From the NCBI GenBank assembly GCA_003010405.1, contig PJLO01000006.1, positions 1 through 64,000 on the forward strand: a DNA stretch of 64,000 nucleotides. The letters are read 5' to 3'. This document shows, one piece after another, positions 45,376 through 55,753 of the stretch (positions are counted from its first letter, which is position 1; each line of letters begins with the position of its first letter). Position numbers and translations under genes: made by a program. The notes beneath the pieces are model-generated. The model searched no databases and had not been told where the DNA came from. It worked only from the letters and a program-made list of their open reading frames with translations. The DNA is from Acidobacteriota bacterium (GTDB lineage: Bacteria; Acidobacteriota; Terriglobia; Terriglobales; Acidobacteriaceae).

Positions 45376-47366
45376 CGGGTTCCCATCCAGACCATGTAGG
45401 CGACGATCACGGCCGCTCCTGCTGCAATCCATCCGGCGTAGCTGCGGATAAGACCGGACTGCTGTTGACGAACAACATGCGAGACGCCGCGCACTGCGGT
45501 CGCAGTTTCATTGATCGAACCATCGACGACCTTCTGATCCACGATTTGCCAGAGAAAGGCCCGCGACAACGCGACCAGCGGGCCGATGATGACGGCAGAA
45601 TAAACCTCATCGATCCAATACTTATTGAGGACAAGCTTGTATAGTCCACCGGAAGCTGCGGCAATTTTCCCGGGCAGTTCGGGTCTCTTGACATAGAAAA
45701 ACCAGGCAAGCCCAAGACCGGAGAAGGCGACCAGGACTGAGATGCTCATCAGTGAAGTCTCCAGGGCCTTACTTTCGCCGGTCTTCTCCCCGTGTTCGCT
45801 GGTTGGTATGGCAGCGGACTCAGCGACTTGAAGCCGTGGTGATTCTGTCTGAACTTTCTGAATTACGGGTGCGAGGAAGTGTTCGAAACGGTTGCCCCCG
45901 ACCCATCCGCCGATGATCGAAAGCACGGCGAGCAACACAAGGGGGGCAAGAACGAGCCAGGGTGATTCGTGTGGCACATGTCCGTGGTCGGCGTGGGCCG
46001 AGTGAGCGTCCTGTTGAGCTCCGCGATATTCTCCGGTGAAGGTAAGGAAAATCAGGCGGAACATGTAGAAGCTGGTCATGAAGGCGGTAATTATGCCGAT
46101 GGCCCAGAATATCTTGCTGCCATGAGGACTGCTAAAGGCCTGCCAGAGAATCTCATCTTTGGAGAAGAATCCGGCGAAAGGCGGAATCCCGGAGATCGCC
46201 AGGGTTGCGATCAGCATTGTCCAGAAAGTCCAGGGCATGTACTTTCGGAGGCCGCCCATGCTGCGCATGTCCTGCTCGCCGCCGATGCCGTGGATGACAG
46301 AGCCAGCGCCGAGGAAGAGTAGAGCCTTGAAGAAGGCGTGAGTCATCAGGTGGAAGATCGAGGCTGAATAGGCTGCGACTCCGGCAGCCATGAACATGTA
46401 GCCGAGCTGCGAGACGGTCGAGTAGGCGAGTACGCGCTTTATGTCGGTCTGCACGATGCCGATGCTGGCGGCGAAGAAACTGGTCAATGCTCCAATGATA
46501 GCGACAGCGAGAAGCGCAAGAGGCGCTCGACTGAAAATGGCGTTGGATCGGCATACCATGTACACGCCAGCTGTCACCATAGTAGCGGCATGGATGAGGG
46601 CGGAGACCGGAGTCGGGCCTTCCATGGCATCGGGCAGCCAGACATAGAGCGGAATCTGCGCACTTTTACCGCACGCTCCGACAAGCATCAGCAGTCCAAT
46701 GGCCGTGAGCAGTCCGGCCGTGGTCTCGGCGGGCAAGGACGACGCGATATTGAAGACCGTGGCAAATCGCAATGTCCCGAAGTGCTGGATGAGCAGGAAG
46801 AGCGCAATGAGGAATCCGAAGTCACCGATGCGGTTTGTGATGAAAGCTTTTTTGCCTGCGTTGGCGGCTGAATCCTTCTGAAAGAAGAATCCGATCAGCA
46901 AGTAGGACGCAAGACCCACGCCTTCCCAACCCACAAACAGGAGCAGGTAGTTATTAGCCAGCACCAGCGTGAGCATGAAGAACATGAAGAAGTTAAGGAA
47001 GCTGAAGAACCGGTAATAGCCGCCCTCATGTTCCATGTACGCGACGGAGTACACGTGAATTACGAAGCCAACTCCGGTGACGACCAGCATCATGACCAGT
47101 GAGAGATGGTCGAGATAAATGCCAAAGTCGGCTGCGAAGCTGCCGGCGCGAATCCAGGTTCCATATGAGGTTTCAAGTGCATCGGCGCCTGAATGCAGCA
47201 GCGTGTAAGCGTGCACGCTGGCAAACAGCAAGGATGCCCCCGTGAAGAATAGCGCGATGGAGGCGACCACGGATTTGGAAAAACGCTTGCCAAAAAGTCC
47301 ATTGATCAGCGCGCCAACGAGCGGCAGGAGCGGAATCAGCCAGGGTTGCCAGAAGAATAATTTCAT
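45372..47366 (-). CDS. nuoL: NADH-quinone oxidoreductase subunit L, 664 aa
   Basis: The largest antiporter-like subunit. [19 protein letters not shown] contains the conserved Glu, [20 protein letters not shown] the channel Lys, and [18 protein letters not shown] is also present. The C-terminal extension forms the lateral helix that runs along M and N in known structures. It overlaps nuoK and nuoM by 4 bases each. Confidence 0.95.
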   Translation of the reverse strand: MKLFFWQPWLIPLLPLVGALINGLFGKRFSKSVVASIALFFTGASLLFASVHAYTLLHSGADALETSYGTWIRAGSFAADFGIYLDHLSLVMMLVVTGVGFVIHVYSVAYMEHEGGYYRFFSFLNFFMFFMLTLVLANNYLLLFVGWEGVGLASYLLIGFFFQKDSAANAGKKAFITNRIGDFGFLIALFLLIQHFGTLRFATVFNIASSLPAETTAGLLTAIGLLMLVGACGKSAQIPLYVWLPDAMEGPTPVSALIHAATMVTAGVYMVCRSNAIFSRAPLALLAVAIIGALTSFFAASIGIVQTDIKRVLAYSTVSQLGYMFMAAGVAAYSASIFHLMTHAFFKALLFLGAGSVIHGIGGEQDMRSMGGLRKYMPWTFWTMLIATLAISGIPPFAGFFSKDEILWQAFSSPHGSKIFWAIGIITAFMTSFYMFRLIFLTFTGEYRGAQQDAHSAHADHGHVPHESPWLVLAPLVLLAVLSIIGGWVGGNRFEHFLAPVIQKVQTESPRLQVAESAAIPTSEHGEKTGESKALETSLMSISVLVAFSGLGLAWFFYVKRPELPGKIAAASGGLYKLVLNKYWIDEVYSAVIIGPLVALSRAFLWQIVDQKVVDGSINETATAVRGVSHVVRQQQSGLIRSYAGWIAAGAAVIVAYMVWMGTR

Positions 47367-47668
47367 AGTTTCAGCAGGTTCACCCGGTCGACGTTGAGCG
47401 TCTCGCGTGTGCGATAGACAGAGATGATGATGGCCAGTCCCACTGCGGCTTCGGCGGCCGCAACGACCATAACGAAGAAAACGAAGATGTGTCCATCAAG
47501 AGTTCCAAAACGCGTGGCGAAGGCAATGAAAGAAAGATTCACGCCGTTCAGCATCAGCTCAATGGACATGAAGATCGTTATGATATTTCGCTTAATAAGA
47601 AAGCCCATAACCCCGCAGGCAAACAGAAACGCACTAAGCAGCAGATACCAGGAGATGGGGATCGTCAT
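47363..47668 (-). CDS. nuoK: NADH-quinone oxidoreductase subunit K, 101 aa
   Basis: A three-helix membrane subunit. The two conserved intramembrane Glu residues are in [14 protein letters not shown] and [17 protein letters not shown]. Length is typical. It overlaps nuoJ and nuoL by 4 bases. Confidence 0.95.
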   Translation of the reverse strand: MTIPISWYLLLSAFLFACGVMGFLIKRNIITIFMSIELMLNGVNLSFIAFATRFGTLDGHIFVFFVMVVAAAEAAVGLAIIISVYRTRETLNVDRVNLLKL

Positions 47669-48165
47669 GATGAATGACTCCTACGGGCAAGAACGACCGC
47701 TCCCATAATCGCAATCAGCACGAGAACGCTGGTGAGTTCAAAGGCGAGGAGGTACTTGGTGAAGAGCATCATCCCCACGTCGCTCGCTGAGCCATACAAC
47801 TCACCAATATGGATACGCTTTTCCTGCGGGCCGTGTTGGAGCAAAACCGATACGCCGATAATGAAGCCCGTTATGAGACCGGGAATACCAATAATCTTCG
47901 CCACTTTGCTGCCCTTTGTGTGTTCTTCCTCCCCAGCGTTGAGCAACATGATGACAAAGATAAAGAGCACCATGATGGCTCCGGCGTAAATGATCACCTG
48001 CACAACGGCAACAAATTCCGCGCCGAGCAGCAGGTAAATGAGCGCCAATGAGCCCATGACGACGATAAGCGAAAGCGCGCTGTTGATGGGCTTCCGCTGA
48101 ATCAGCAGATTGATTGCGCCACCCGCGCACAACAATCCAAAAAGCAGAAAAAGAAAAATATGCAT
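47665..48165 (-). CDS. nuoJ: NADH-quinone oxidoreductase subunit J, 166 aa
   Basis: A five-helix membrane subunit with [20 protein letters not shown], the family's pi-bulge helix. ATG 48165 is used because the upstream extension to 48219 overlaps nuoH and is hydrophilic. It lies 19 bases after the nuoH stop. nuoI, which normally sits between H and J, is not there. Confidence 0.95.
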   Translation of the reverse strand: MHIFLFLLFGLLCAGGAINLLIQRKPINSALSLIVVMGSLALIYLLLGAEFVAVVQVIIYAGAIMVLFIFVIMLLNAGEEEHTKGSKVAKIIGIPGLITGFIIGVSVLLQHGPQEKRIHIGELYGSASDVGMMLFTKYLLAFELTSVLVLIAIMGAVVLARRSHSS

Positions 48166-48184
48166 CAGTTTTCCATCCCGGCCA

Positions 48185-49270
48185 TCATGCCCGGATCGCC
48201 ACAAAAAAAGCGGTAACAATCACGTTAGCCAGCGCGAGCGGGAAGAGAAACTTCCAGCCGAAGGCCATCAACTGGTCATAACGGAAGCGCGGCAGCGTGC
48301 CACGAATCCAGATATAGAGAAACAAGAAAAAGAAAACTCTTAGCAGAAACCAGATTAACGGCAAAAACGCCTGAACTGCCGCCGGTAAAAACGGCATTGG
48401 CGGTCCGCTCCATCCGCCCAGGAACATGACGGAAGCAATGCAAGCGACGGTGACCATGTTGGCATACTCAGCCATAAAGAACATGGCAAACTTCATAGCA
48501 CTGTATTCGGTGTGGTATCCGGCAACGAGTTCGGTTTCTGCTTCGGGCAAATCGAAGGGAACACGGTTAGTCTCGGCAAAAGCCGCCATCAAGTAGATGA
48601 AGAAGGCAATGAACTGCCCGCGGAATAGAAACCACTGCGGAATAAATCCGAACCAGGTCCCGAGCTGAGCGTCGACGATGCCTCTGAGGCTGAGGGTGCT
48701 CGACATGAGGAGCACGCCAACCAACGAGAGCCCGAGGGAAACTTCGTAACTGATCATCTGTGCCGAGGCCCGAAGAGAGCCAAGCAGCGAATACTTGCTG
48801 TTGGACGACCAACCCGCCAGAGCAATGCCGTAAACACCGAGCGAAGTGATGCCAAGAACAATGAGAAGTCCGGCATCAATGTCGCCCGGCTGCCCAGTGG
48901 CGCCTACCACCCCGGTGATCTGAATGGGGGTGCTGATACCAAAAAGGTGAACAACCGGACCTATAGGTATCAAGGCGATGGACGTGAGCGCCATGACGAG
49001 AGCGATAACCGGAGCGATCAAATAGATGTGCTTCTCAACGTAAGGCGGTGTCAGGTCTTCCTTCAGCAAAAACTTGATTCCGTCGGCAAGCGGCTGCAGT
49101 AATCCGAAGGGACCAACGCGCGATGGTCCCCAGCGATTCTGCATGTGGCCCACCACTTTGCGCTCCAGCCAAACGGTATATGCGACCACGGTGAGCAGAA
49201 CGCCGAGTGTAATGGCGATCTTAATAACCGCGACGATCAGAAAAGTCAAAACGCTCATCGTAGCATTCAA
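48185..49270 (-). CDS. nuoH: NADH-quinone oxidoreductase subunit H, 361 aa
   Basis: The membrane subunit that joins the peripheral arm and forms the quinone chamber. ERKVVGHMQNRWGPSRVGPFG and the Glu-rich loop FAETNRVPFDLPEAETELVAGYHTEYS-type segment are present (written here only in part). The start could be ATG 49270 or ATG 49258 (MSVLTF). It lies 83 bases after nuoG. Confidence 0.95.
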   Translation of the reverse strand: MNATMSVLTFLIVAVIKIAITLGVLLTVVAYTVWLERKVVGHMQNRWGPSRVGPFGLLQPLADGIKFLLKEDLTPPYVEKHIYLIAPVIALVMALTSIALIPIGPVVHLFGISTPIQITGVVGATGQPGDIDAGLLIVLGITSLGVYGIALAGWSSNSKYSLLGSLRASAQMISYEVSLGLSLVGVLLMSSTLSLRGIVDAQLGTWFGFIPQWFLFRGQFIAFFIYLMAAFAETNRVPFDLPEAETELVAGYHTEYSAMKFAMFFMAEYANMVTVACIASVMFLGGWSGPPMPFLPAAVQAFLPLIWFLLRVFFFLFLYIWIRGTLPRFRYDQLMAFGWKFLFPLALANVIVTAFFVAIRA

Positions 49271-49353
49271 TCCCCAGCCGTCCAGACGGCAAACCGCTTC
49301 ACGTCTGAAAGCAGAAACTTACATTGCCCAGCCCGCGAGAGCCAGGCGAAAAA

Positions 49354-51726
49354 TCAATCAGCCTCGATCGGCTCAATCGCGTTGCGATGCTTCTCAACGA
49401 CCGAGTTCAGTGTTGTTGAGTAGCGTCCGAGCGTGCCCGAGGTGAACAAAGCATTCCCGGCAGGTTCGACCATCTCAGGATGACTCGGAATTCCCGCTGG
49501 TTCGATCTGTACCAGTTCCGTGCGTTGCATATTTCCAGCAGCCAGATCCAGTCGGGAGACGGCGTAGCCCGGAACCAGTTTGGATATTTCATCGAGCGTA
49601 ATCAGGGGATCCAATGGCGAGGTGCGCGACGCGAGGCCACGGGCTTCCGTAAATACGGCGTTGCGATCTGCCTCGCCTGATTGAGCGCCACGGCTCTGGC
49701 CTGCATCGGCGAAGGTATGACCGCGAAATGGCACGAGCTCATTAACATCAGCACCAATTTTTTCGGCAATGCGGATGATGATTTCAAAATCAGACTTCAC
49801 GCCATGAACGTCGGAGGCTTTCTTGAGTCGCTGCAGGTCTCCGCATGTGTTCGTCATTGTGCCCGCCTTCTCGTATGCAAAAGCAGCGGGCAGAAAGACG
49901 TCGGCGTGCTGCGCCGTTTCGGTCAGGAACATGTCCTGTACGACGAGGAATGGACGCGAAAACGCCGTGTTCTCGGGGTAGCGAGCGGCTGGATTCGATC
50001 CGACAACCCAGAGTGCCTGTACCGCTCCGGAAGCTGCTCCATCGAGCATCCGAGTGAGATCGAAGCCGGGAGTGGCCGGAACCTTGGATGCCCAGGCAAG
50101 CGCAGAGCGGGAGCTGCCCGCAATCGCGTGATATCCGGGAAGCAGGTCCGGGTAAAGCCCCATGTCGGCTGCTCCGCGTGAATTAGAGTAGTCGGCGAGG
50201 CAGATGAACTTTGCGCCTATGCGCGAGCCATAGGAGACTAGGGCATCAATCGCTTCACCGCGCAGTTCAGGTCCGAATACGATAATGAGACCGCTCTCTG
50301 CGGAGAGCGCATCTCGGAGCTTTTCGAGCACCTCGGGGGCAGTCCCAAGATTGGCGGCTGCTGCAGTATTTCCGCTCAAATAGGAGACGAAGTCCGCTTC
50401 CGTGCCGATGGCGATCTTCGCAATGTGTGATGCCTGACGCGTAAGCTTGATTTCATTCGCGTTCACCACGTACAGGCGAGAGCTGCGGCGGCGTACCGCA
50501 GTGCGTATCTGCCAGGCCAGCAAAGGATGTTGCTCGGTAGGATCGCTGCCGATGAGCAGAATGGCCGGAGCGGTTGCAACCTCACTCATGGAGGCAGTCT
50601 GAGCCTTGTTCGCGGCGATGGCGCGGGCAAATGAAGGAAAGTCCGCTGTGCGGTGGTGGTCAATGTTATTTGTGCCGAGCACGGTGCGCGCGAACTTCTG
50701 CAATAAATAATTCTCTTCGTTGGTCGTGCGGTTGGACCCGATTACTCCGATGGACTGCGGGCCGCTGGCGGCAAGAGTCTCCCGAAACTTTGCCGCAACC
50801 AGTTCAATCGCTTCGCTCCAGGTAGCGGACACGAATTTCCCGTCGCGCTTGATGAGCGGAGTAGTGATGCGCTCGGGATTGGCGGCAAAGTCGTAAGCGT
50901 AACGGCCCTTGATGCAGAGGAAATCGACGTTGATGCCGCTGCGGTCGCGGTTGTCGCAGCGCACGATTTCGGAACCGGTCTCGGAGCGGCGGACGCCCAC
51001 GGTCGTAACGCAGCCGTCGCCACAATGGGTACAGACGGTTCCGACGTGGGTCATCTCCCATGGACGCGTCTTGTAGCGATAGGATGCGCTGGTAAGCGCG
51101 CCGACAGGGCAGATGTCGATGCACATGCCGCACTCTTCACAATCGAGCGAATCGCCTTTATTGGGTGCGATGACCGAACCCTGACCGCGATTTTGAATGC
51201 CGAGCGCCCAAACGTCCATGCCTTCCCCGCAGACGCGCACGCAGCGGTAGCAAAGTATGCAGCGCGGGCGGTCATAAAAGACGATCGGCGACCACTGCTG
51301 TTCGTCGCGATGGCTCTTGATGTCGATGAACTTCGACTCTCCCGCGCCGTACTTGTAAGTCATGTCCTGCAATTCGCATTCGCCACCCGCATCGCAGACG
51401 GGGCAGTCGAGGGGATGGTTTGCGAGCAGCAGTTCAAGGGTGGCCTTGCGAGCCTGTACTACTTTCTCGGACTCTGTCTGTACCACCATCCCTTCGGCGA
51501 TTGGTGTAGTGCAGGCCGTTTGCATCTTGGGCATCTTCTCGATTTCGACCAGGCACATCCGGCACGCGCCCTGGAGCGAGAGTCCGGGGTAGTAACAGAA
51601 GGCGGGAATCTCAATGCCATGCTGCTTGCAGGCCTCGATGAGCAGAGTGCCCTTGGGAGCTGAAATGGTCCTCCCATTTACCGTAAGCGTTACGTTTTCT
51701 GTCGCGTTTTGCGTTACGTCGGCCAT
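49354..51726 (-). CDS. nuoG: NADH-quinone oxidoreductase subunit G, 790 aa
   Basis: The largest peripheral-arm subunit. The N-terminal 2Fe-2S domain has CYYPGLSLQGACRMC and a later CPVCDAGGEC. The next 4Fe-4S motifs are in CILCYRCVRVCG and CEECGMCIDICPVGAL. A molybdopterin-type domain with CTHCGDGC starts near residue 233, as in versions that keep cluster N7. The C-terminal half is the inactive oxidoreductase-like fold. It starts 20 bases after the nuoF stop. Confidence 0.95.
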   Translation of the reverse strand: MADVTQNATENVTLTVNGRTISAPKGTLLIEACKQHGIEIPAFCYYPGLSLQGACRMCLVEIEKMPKMQTACTTPIAEGMVVQTESEKVVQARKATLELLLANHPLDCPVCDAGGECELQDMTYKYGAGESKFIDIKSHRDEQQWSPIVFYDRPRCILCYRCVRVCGEGMDVWALGIQNRGQGSVIAPNKGDSLDCEECGMCIDICPVGALTSASYRYKTRPWEMTHVGTVCTHCGDGCVTTVGVRRSETGSEIVRCDNRDRSGINVDFLCIKGRYAYDFAANPERITTPLIKRDGKFVSATWSEAIELVAAKFRETLAASGPQSIGVIGSNRTTNEENYLLQKFARTVLGTNNIDHHRTADFPSFARAIAANKAQTASMSEVATAPAILLIGSDPTEQHPLLAWQIRTAVRRRSSRLYVVNANEIKLTRQASHIAKIAIGTEADFVSYLSGNTAAAANLGTAPEVLEKLRDALSAESGLIIVFGPELRGEAIDALVSYGSRIGAKFICLADYSNSRGAADMGLYPDLLPGYHAIAGSSRSALAWASKVPATPGFDLTRMLDGAASGAVQALWVVGSNPAARYPENTAFSRPFLVVQDMFLTETAQHADVFLPAAFAYEKAGTMTNTCGDLQRLKKASDVHGVKSDFEIIIRIAEKIGADVNELVPFRGHTFADAGQSRGAQSGEADRNAVFTEARGLASRTSPLDPLITLDEISKLVPGYAVSRLDLAAGNMQRTELVQIEPAGIPSHPEMVEPAGNALFTSGTLGRYSTTLNSVVEKHRNAIEPIEAD

Positions 51727-51746
51727 GAATTCTCTTCGCGTGAGCC

Positions 51747-53066
51747 TCAGTGGCTCAGAACGGGTAATGCACTGGCGGCGTGCTGTCCAAAGGGGCAGGG
51801 ACGTCCGTCCAGGTGCGCTTCAAATTCCTCGCGGAACTTCTTTATGAAACCAATGATGGGCATGGCTGCTGCGTCGCCGAGCGGGCAGAAGGTGCGGCCC
51901 AGCATGTTTTCGGCGAGATAGCGGATATTGTCGATATCTTGCGCCACTCCAGCCCCGGCATGGAAGCGTCGCAGGCTTTTGCTGAGCCAGTCCGTGCCTT
52001 CGCGGCAGGGAATGCACCAGCCGCAGCTCTCGTGGCGATAAAACTGAATCGTGCGCAGGGCAAATTTGACGATGCAGGTATGGTCGTCTATGACCACGAT
52101 GCCGCCGGAGCCCAGCATGGTTCCAGCCTTCATCATGGAATCGAAGTCGAGCGCAACGTCAATCTCTTCGGGCTTCAGGCAGGGGACGGACGACCCACCG
52201 GGAACGACCGCTTTCAGCTTGTGTCCGTTGGCGATTCCGCCGCCGACTTCGTAAATCACCTTACGCAGATTAAAGCCAAGGGGGAGCTCGTACACTCCGG
52301 GTCGCTCCACGTGTCCACTGAGCGAAAAGAGGCGCGTGCCGCCGTTGCGTTCTACTCCGATTTCGGCATACTGCTTGCCGCCCATCAGAATAATGTGGGG
52401 AACGCTGGCAAGAGTCTCGGCATTGTTAATGACCGTGGGGCCTCCCCACAGCCCGACGACAGCCGGGAAAGGCGGACGAATGCGGGGAATGCCGCGCTTG
52501 CCCTCGAGCGATTCCATCAGTGCGGATTCTTCGCCGACCTCATATGCCCCTGCTCCGCCATGCCAATAAACTTCGAGATCGTAGCCGGAGCCAAAAATGT
52601 TCTTCCCGCAGAAGCCGCGCGCATAAGCGTCAGCGATTGCTTTCTGCATGATCTCCAGGAGATAGCGATATTCTCCGCGGATGTAAATATAGGCTGCGTG
52701 CGCACCGACGGCGATAGCGGCGATCATGGCGCCTTCGATTACGGAGTGAGGATCGTGCTCAAATATGAGCCGGTCCTTGCAAGTTCCCGGTTCGCTCTCA
52801 TCGCCATTGCACAGAACGTACTTTGGCTTGGCACTTTGCTTCGGAACGAAAGACCACTTCATGCCGGTAGGGAAGCCCGCGCCGCCTCGTCCGCGCAAGT
52901 TGCTGGCCTTCATCTCGTTAATAATTGCATCAGGCCCCATTTCGAGCGCCTTCCGCACCGCTTTATAGCCGTCCAGTTCAAGGTATCGGTCGAGGTTCGT
53001 TGCCCCTTGGCCGAACCGCCTGCTGACGACCTTTACCTCATCGGGATGGGAAACCAGGTTTGCCAT
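51747..53066 (-). CDS. nuoF: NADH-quinone oxidoreductase subunit F, 439 aa
   Basis: The NADH- and FMN-binding subunit. LRGRGGAGFPTGMKW is the FMN site, YICNGDE-like LCNGDESEPGTCKDR the NADH region, and ESCGWCIPCREG with a later Cys holds a 4Fe-4S cluster (N3). It starts 2 bases after the nuoE stop. Confidence 0.95.
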   Translation of the reverse strand: MANLVSHPDEVKVVSRRFGQGATNLDRYLELDGYKAVRKALEMGPDAIINEMKASNLRGRGGAGFPTGMKWSFVPKQSAKPKYVLCNGDESEPGTCKDRLIFEHDPHSVIEGAMIAAIAVGAHAAYIYIRGEYRYLLEIMQKAIADAYARGFCGKNIFGSGYDLEVYWHGGAGAYEVGEESALMESLEGKRGIPRIRPPFPAVVGLWGGPTVINNAETLASVPHIILMGGKQYAEIGVERNGGTRLFSLSGHVERPGVYELPLGFNLRKVIYEVGGGIANGHKLKAVVPGGSSVPCLKPEEIDVALDFDSMMKAGTMLGSGGIVVIDDHTCIVKFALRTIQFYRHESCGWCIPCREGTDWLSKSLRRFHAGAGVAQDIDNIRYLAENMLGRTFCPLGDAAAMPIIGFIKKFREEFEAHLDGRPCPFGQHAASALPVLSH

Positions 53067-53068
53067 AG

Positions 53069-53557
53069 CTACTCTTGGACTGCCTTCTGCCTGTATTCAT
53101 CGAGAATCTGGTCGATTTTTTCCGGCGTGAGGTTCTCGTGGAAGTCGTAATTGACCTGCATGGCGGGTGCCCAGGAGCAGGCGCCGATACACTCGACTTC
53201 TTCTACCGAGAAAATACCGTCTGAAGTGACTTCCTTGTTAACTTTGACGCCAAGTTTTTCGCGGACGTGCCCAAGCATTTCCTCTCCACCGCGCAACTGG
53301 CAACATATATTCGTACAAACCTGCACGTTGTACTTTCCGCTGGGTTTAGTACGAAGCATGGAGTAGTAGCTGATGACGTTGCGTACTTCGAGAGGAGAGA
53401 TTTCCAGGCGCTTTGCGATCTCTTCGATGGAATCATCGGTAACGTAGCCAAATTCGTCCTGTATGTAAAGCAGGAAAGGAACCAGGAGTGAACGCTTCAC
53501 CGGGTAGTGAGTGAGCATCTCCGAGTATCGCGCCTCGAGTTGTTCGCTGAATTTCAT
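53069..53557 (-). CDS. nuoE: NADH-quinone oxidoreductase subunit E, 162 aa
   Basis: A thioredoxin-fold subunit with one 2Fe-2S cluster (N1a). The ligands are Cys81 and Cys86 (VCTNICCQ) and Cys123 and Cys127 (CIGAC). It lies between the unknown gene at 53635-54021 and nuoF. Confidence 0.95.
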   Translation of the reverse strand: MKFSEQLEARYSEMLTHYPVKRSLLVPFLLYIQDEFGYVTDDSIEEIAKRLEISPLEVRNVISYYSMLRTKPSGKYNVQVCTNICCQLRGGEEMLGHVREKLGVKVNKEVTSDGIFSVEEVECIGACSWAPAMQVNYDFHENLTPEKIDQILDEYRQKAVQE

Positions 53558-53634
53558 TTGCCTCCTGGATCTGATGTTTCCAATTCAAATCTGATGCTGC
53601 TGGTCAAAACTCCCTATGGACCACGGAAATCCGC

Positions 53635-54021
53635 TCACGGCTCAAATATTTCGTGAACCATCCACTCGGCCAAACCCTCAGGGTCGGAGCACTCGCTCGG
53701 GAGACCATCCGGCTGAAAACCGTCCGGTGTGTTGTGCAGTACCGCCTCAAACGAGCGCTCGCTGATGTTGTTCCAGACGCGGACGAAAATTGCCCCGGGG
53801 AGACGGGTAGAAATAGCCGAAGCTGTCTTATAACCGTTAGAAACTTCTACATCTTCGCCTTTGGACAGAACTGCGACGGAGAACCTGGAGTTCTTCGGAA
53901 ACTCCTCGTTGAATTCTTCGGCTTTCTGCTGCAGCGAATCGATGAGGTCAAGCGCGAAGTCGCTCTGTCCCTCAATTCGATTTTCTACAGTTTTTGCAAA
54001 CTGCTTCCCCCAACGCTCCAA
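53635..54021 (-). CDS. Unknown soluble protein inside the nuo operon, 128 aa
   Basis: I recognise no family. TTG 54021 is chosen because GGAGA lies just upstream. The gene starts 12 bases after the nuoD stop and ends 77 bases before nuoE, on the same strand. The protein is acidic, with no membrane segment or cysteine cluster. An N-terminal helix (FALDLIDSLQQKAEEFNEEF) is followed by a mixed alpha/beta part (FSVAVLSKGEDVEV, GAIFVRVWNN). A complex I assembly or regulatory role is suggested only by position. Confidence 0.75.
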   Translation of the reverse strand: MERWGKQFAKTVENRIEGQSDFALDLIDSLQQKAEEFNEEFPKNSRFSVAVLSKGEDVEVSNGYKTASAISTRLPGAIFVRVWNNISERSFEAVLHNTPDGFQPDGLPSECSDPEGLAEWMVHEIFEP

Positions 54022-54033
54022 TTCGTCTCCGTT

Positions 54034-55251
54034 CTAGCGGTCCACGTCTCCGAGGATAATATCAATGCTGCCGATGGCTGCGACTACATCGGCGATCAGG
54101 TTGTGTTCGCACATTACCCCTAGCGCATTCAGGTTTGCGAAAGATGGTCCCCGCATATGTACTCGATAGGGCTTGGCTGTTCCGTCACTGACGACGTAAT
54201 ACCCCATTTCGCCGCGAGGTGACTCCACTGCCTGATAAACCTCACCTGCCGGAACCGTAAAACCTTCCGTGACAATCTTAAAGTGATGGATAAGGGATTC
54301 CATCTGCGTCTTCATTTTCTCGCGATCAGGAAGGATTATCTTCGGTGCATCGGCTTTGATCGGGCCGTCGGGCAAATTTGCAACGGCCTGCTTGACCATG
54401 TTGATGGACTCACGAAGTTCAGCCATCCTTACCAGGTAGCGGGCGTAAACATCGCCGGCGGTCTCTATCGGAACCTTGAAATCGAGCTTCTCGTATCCGG
54501 CATAGGGCATATCGCGACGCAGATCCCAGTCGATTCCGCTGCCGCGTGCCGTGGGTCCGGTAAGCATCAGATCAATCGCATCCTCTTTGGTGATACGCGC
54601 AACGCCTTTGGTACGGCCAATCCATATCGGATTATTGGTGAGCAGATCGGAATACTGATCGATACGGTCAGGAAAATAACCCGCGAAGTTCTTGACATAA
54701 TCGAGGAATCCGAGCGGCAGATCCATGGAAATGCCGCCTATTCGGAAATAGGAGGTCATCATGCGCTGGCCGGACACCATCTCGAACATTTTGAGAATCT
54801 CTTCCCGCTCACGGAAGCAATAGAGGAAGACGGTCATTGCGCCGATGTCCATGGCGTGGGTGCCGAGCCAGACGAGGTGCGAGTTGATGCGCGTCAGCTC
54901 GTTCATCAGCAGGCGAATCCACACGGCTCTGGGCGGGATCTCCAACCCAAGAAGCTTCTCGACCGCCAAGACGTAAGCCAGATTGTTGGTCAGGGGGGCG
55001 AGATAGTCGATGCGGTCGGTCATGGGAATGACCTGTTGGTAAAACTTTGCCTCGCAGGTCTTTTCGATTCCCGTGTGCAGGAAGCCTATGTCTGGGCGAA
55101 TGCGCACGACGGTTTCGCCGTCCAACTCCAATACAAGGCGGAGCACACCGTGAGTGGAAGGGTGCTGTGGTCCCATATTAAGGACCATAGTGCGGCTGCC
55201 GCCTAAGGTTTCGACGGCAGGCTTGGAGCGGAATTGATCAATGCCAGCCAC
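54034..55251 (-). CDS. nuoD: NADH-quinone oxidoreductase subunit D, 405 aa
   Basis: The 49 kDa quinone-site subunit, related to the large subunit of NiFe hydrogenases. NMGPQHPSTHGVLRLVLELDGE and GFLHTGIEKTCE are family signatures, and the quinone-ligand His and Tyr positions lie in the HPSTHG region and DRIDYLAP. It ends with SIDIILGDVDR. Its start codon overlaps the nuoC stop by one base. Confidence 0.95.
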   Translation of the reverse strand: MAGIDQFRSKPAVETLGGSRTMVLNMGPQHPSTHGVLRLVLELDGETVVRIRPDIGFLHTGIEKTCEAKFYQQVIPMTDRIDYLAPLTNNLAYVLAVEKLLGLEIPPRAVWIRLLMNELTRINSHLVWLGTHAMDIGAMTVFLYCFREREEILKMFEMVSGQRMMTSYFRIGGISMDLPLGFLDYVKNFAGYFPDRIDQYSDLLTNNPIWIGRTKGVARITKEDAIDLMLTGPTARGSGIDWDLRRDMPYAGYEKLDFKVPIETAGDVYARYLVRMAELRESINMVKQAVANLPDGPIKADAPKIILPDREKMKTQMESLIHHFKIVTEGFTVPAGEVYQAVESPRGEMGYYVVSDGTAKPYRVHMRGPSFANLNALGVMCEHNLIADVVAAIGSIDIILGDVDR

Positions 55252-55748
55252 TAGCGGTATCCCTCGACAGGGTAGTCTTTGCGGAGTGGATGTCCCTCCC
55301 AGTCGTCCGGCATCAGGATGCGACGGAGGTCTGGATGTCCTTGAAAACGAATGCCGAAGAGATCAAATATCTCGCGCTCGAAAGGCGCTGCCCCGGCCCA
55401 CAGTCCTGTGATCGATTCAATAGAGGGGGCGGAACTATTAAGCTTCACCTTGATACGGATGCGTTCGCGGCGCTCATAGGAGAGCAGCGAATAAACCACC
55501 TCAAACCGTGGCTCGGACGGAAACCAATCCAATGCCGTAAGATCTGCCAGCACCGTGAAACGTGTGCTGGTGGAGCTGCGTAAAAGTTTCAGGGCGTCGA
55601 TCAATTTAACAGGAGCGATCCAGAGCGTTAGCTCGTCGCGGTCGAATTTCGCCGCCTGCAGAGCCTCTGGCAACGAGCTCTGGAGGCAAGCCACAGCAGG
55701 ACGCTCCTTTAGCAGCTCAATATCGGTAATAGGGGGTTGTAGGGCCAT
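55251..55748 (-). CDS. nuoC: NADH-quinone oxidoreductase subunit C, 165 aa
   Basis: The 30 kDa subunit. FEREIFDLFGIRFQGHPDLR and DDWEGHPLRKDYP are the family signature. It starts 5 bases after the nuoA stop, so nuoB, normally between A and C, is absent here. It is a separate gene, not fused to nuoD. Confidence 0.95.
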   Translation of the reverse strand: MALQPPITDIELLKERPAVACLQSSLPEALQAAKFDRDELTLWIAPVKLIDALKLLRSSTSTRFTVLADLTALDWFPSEPRFEVVYSLLSYERRERIRIKVKLNSSAPSIESITGLWAGAAPFEREIFDLFGIRFQGHPDLRRILMPDDWEGHPLRKDYPVEGYR

Positions 55749-55753
55749 TTGCG

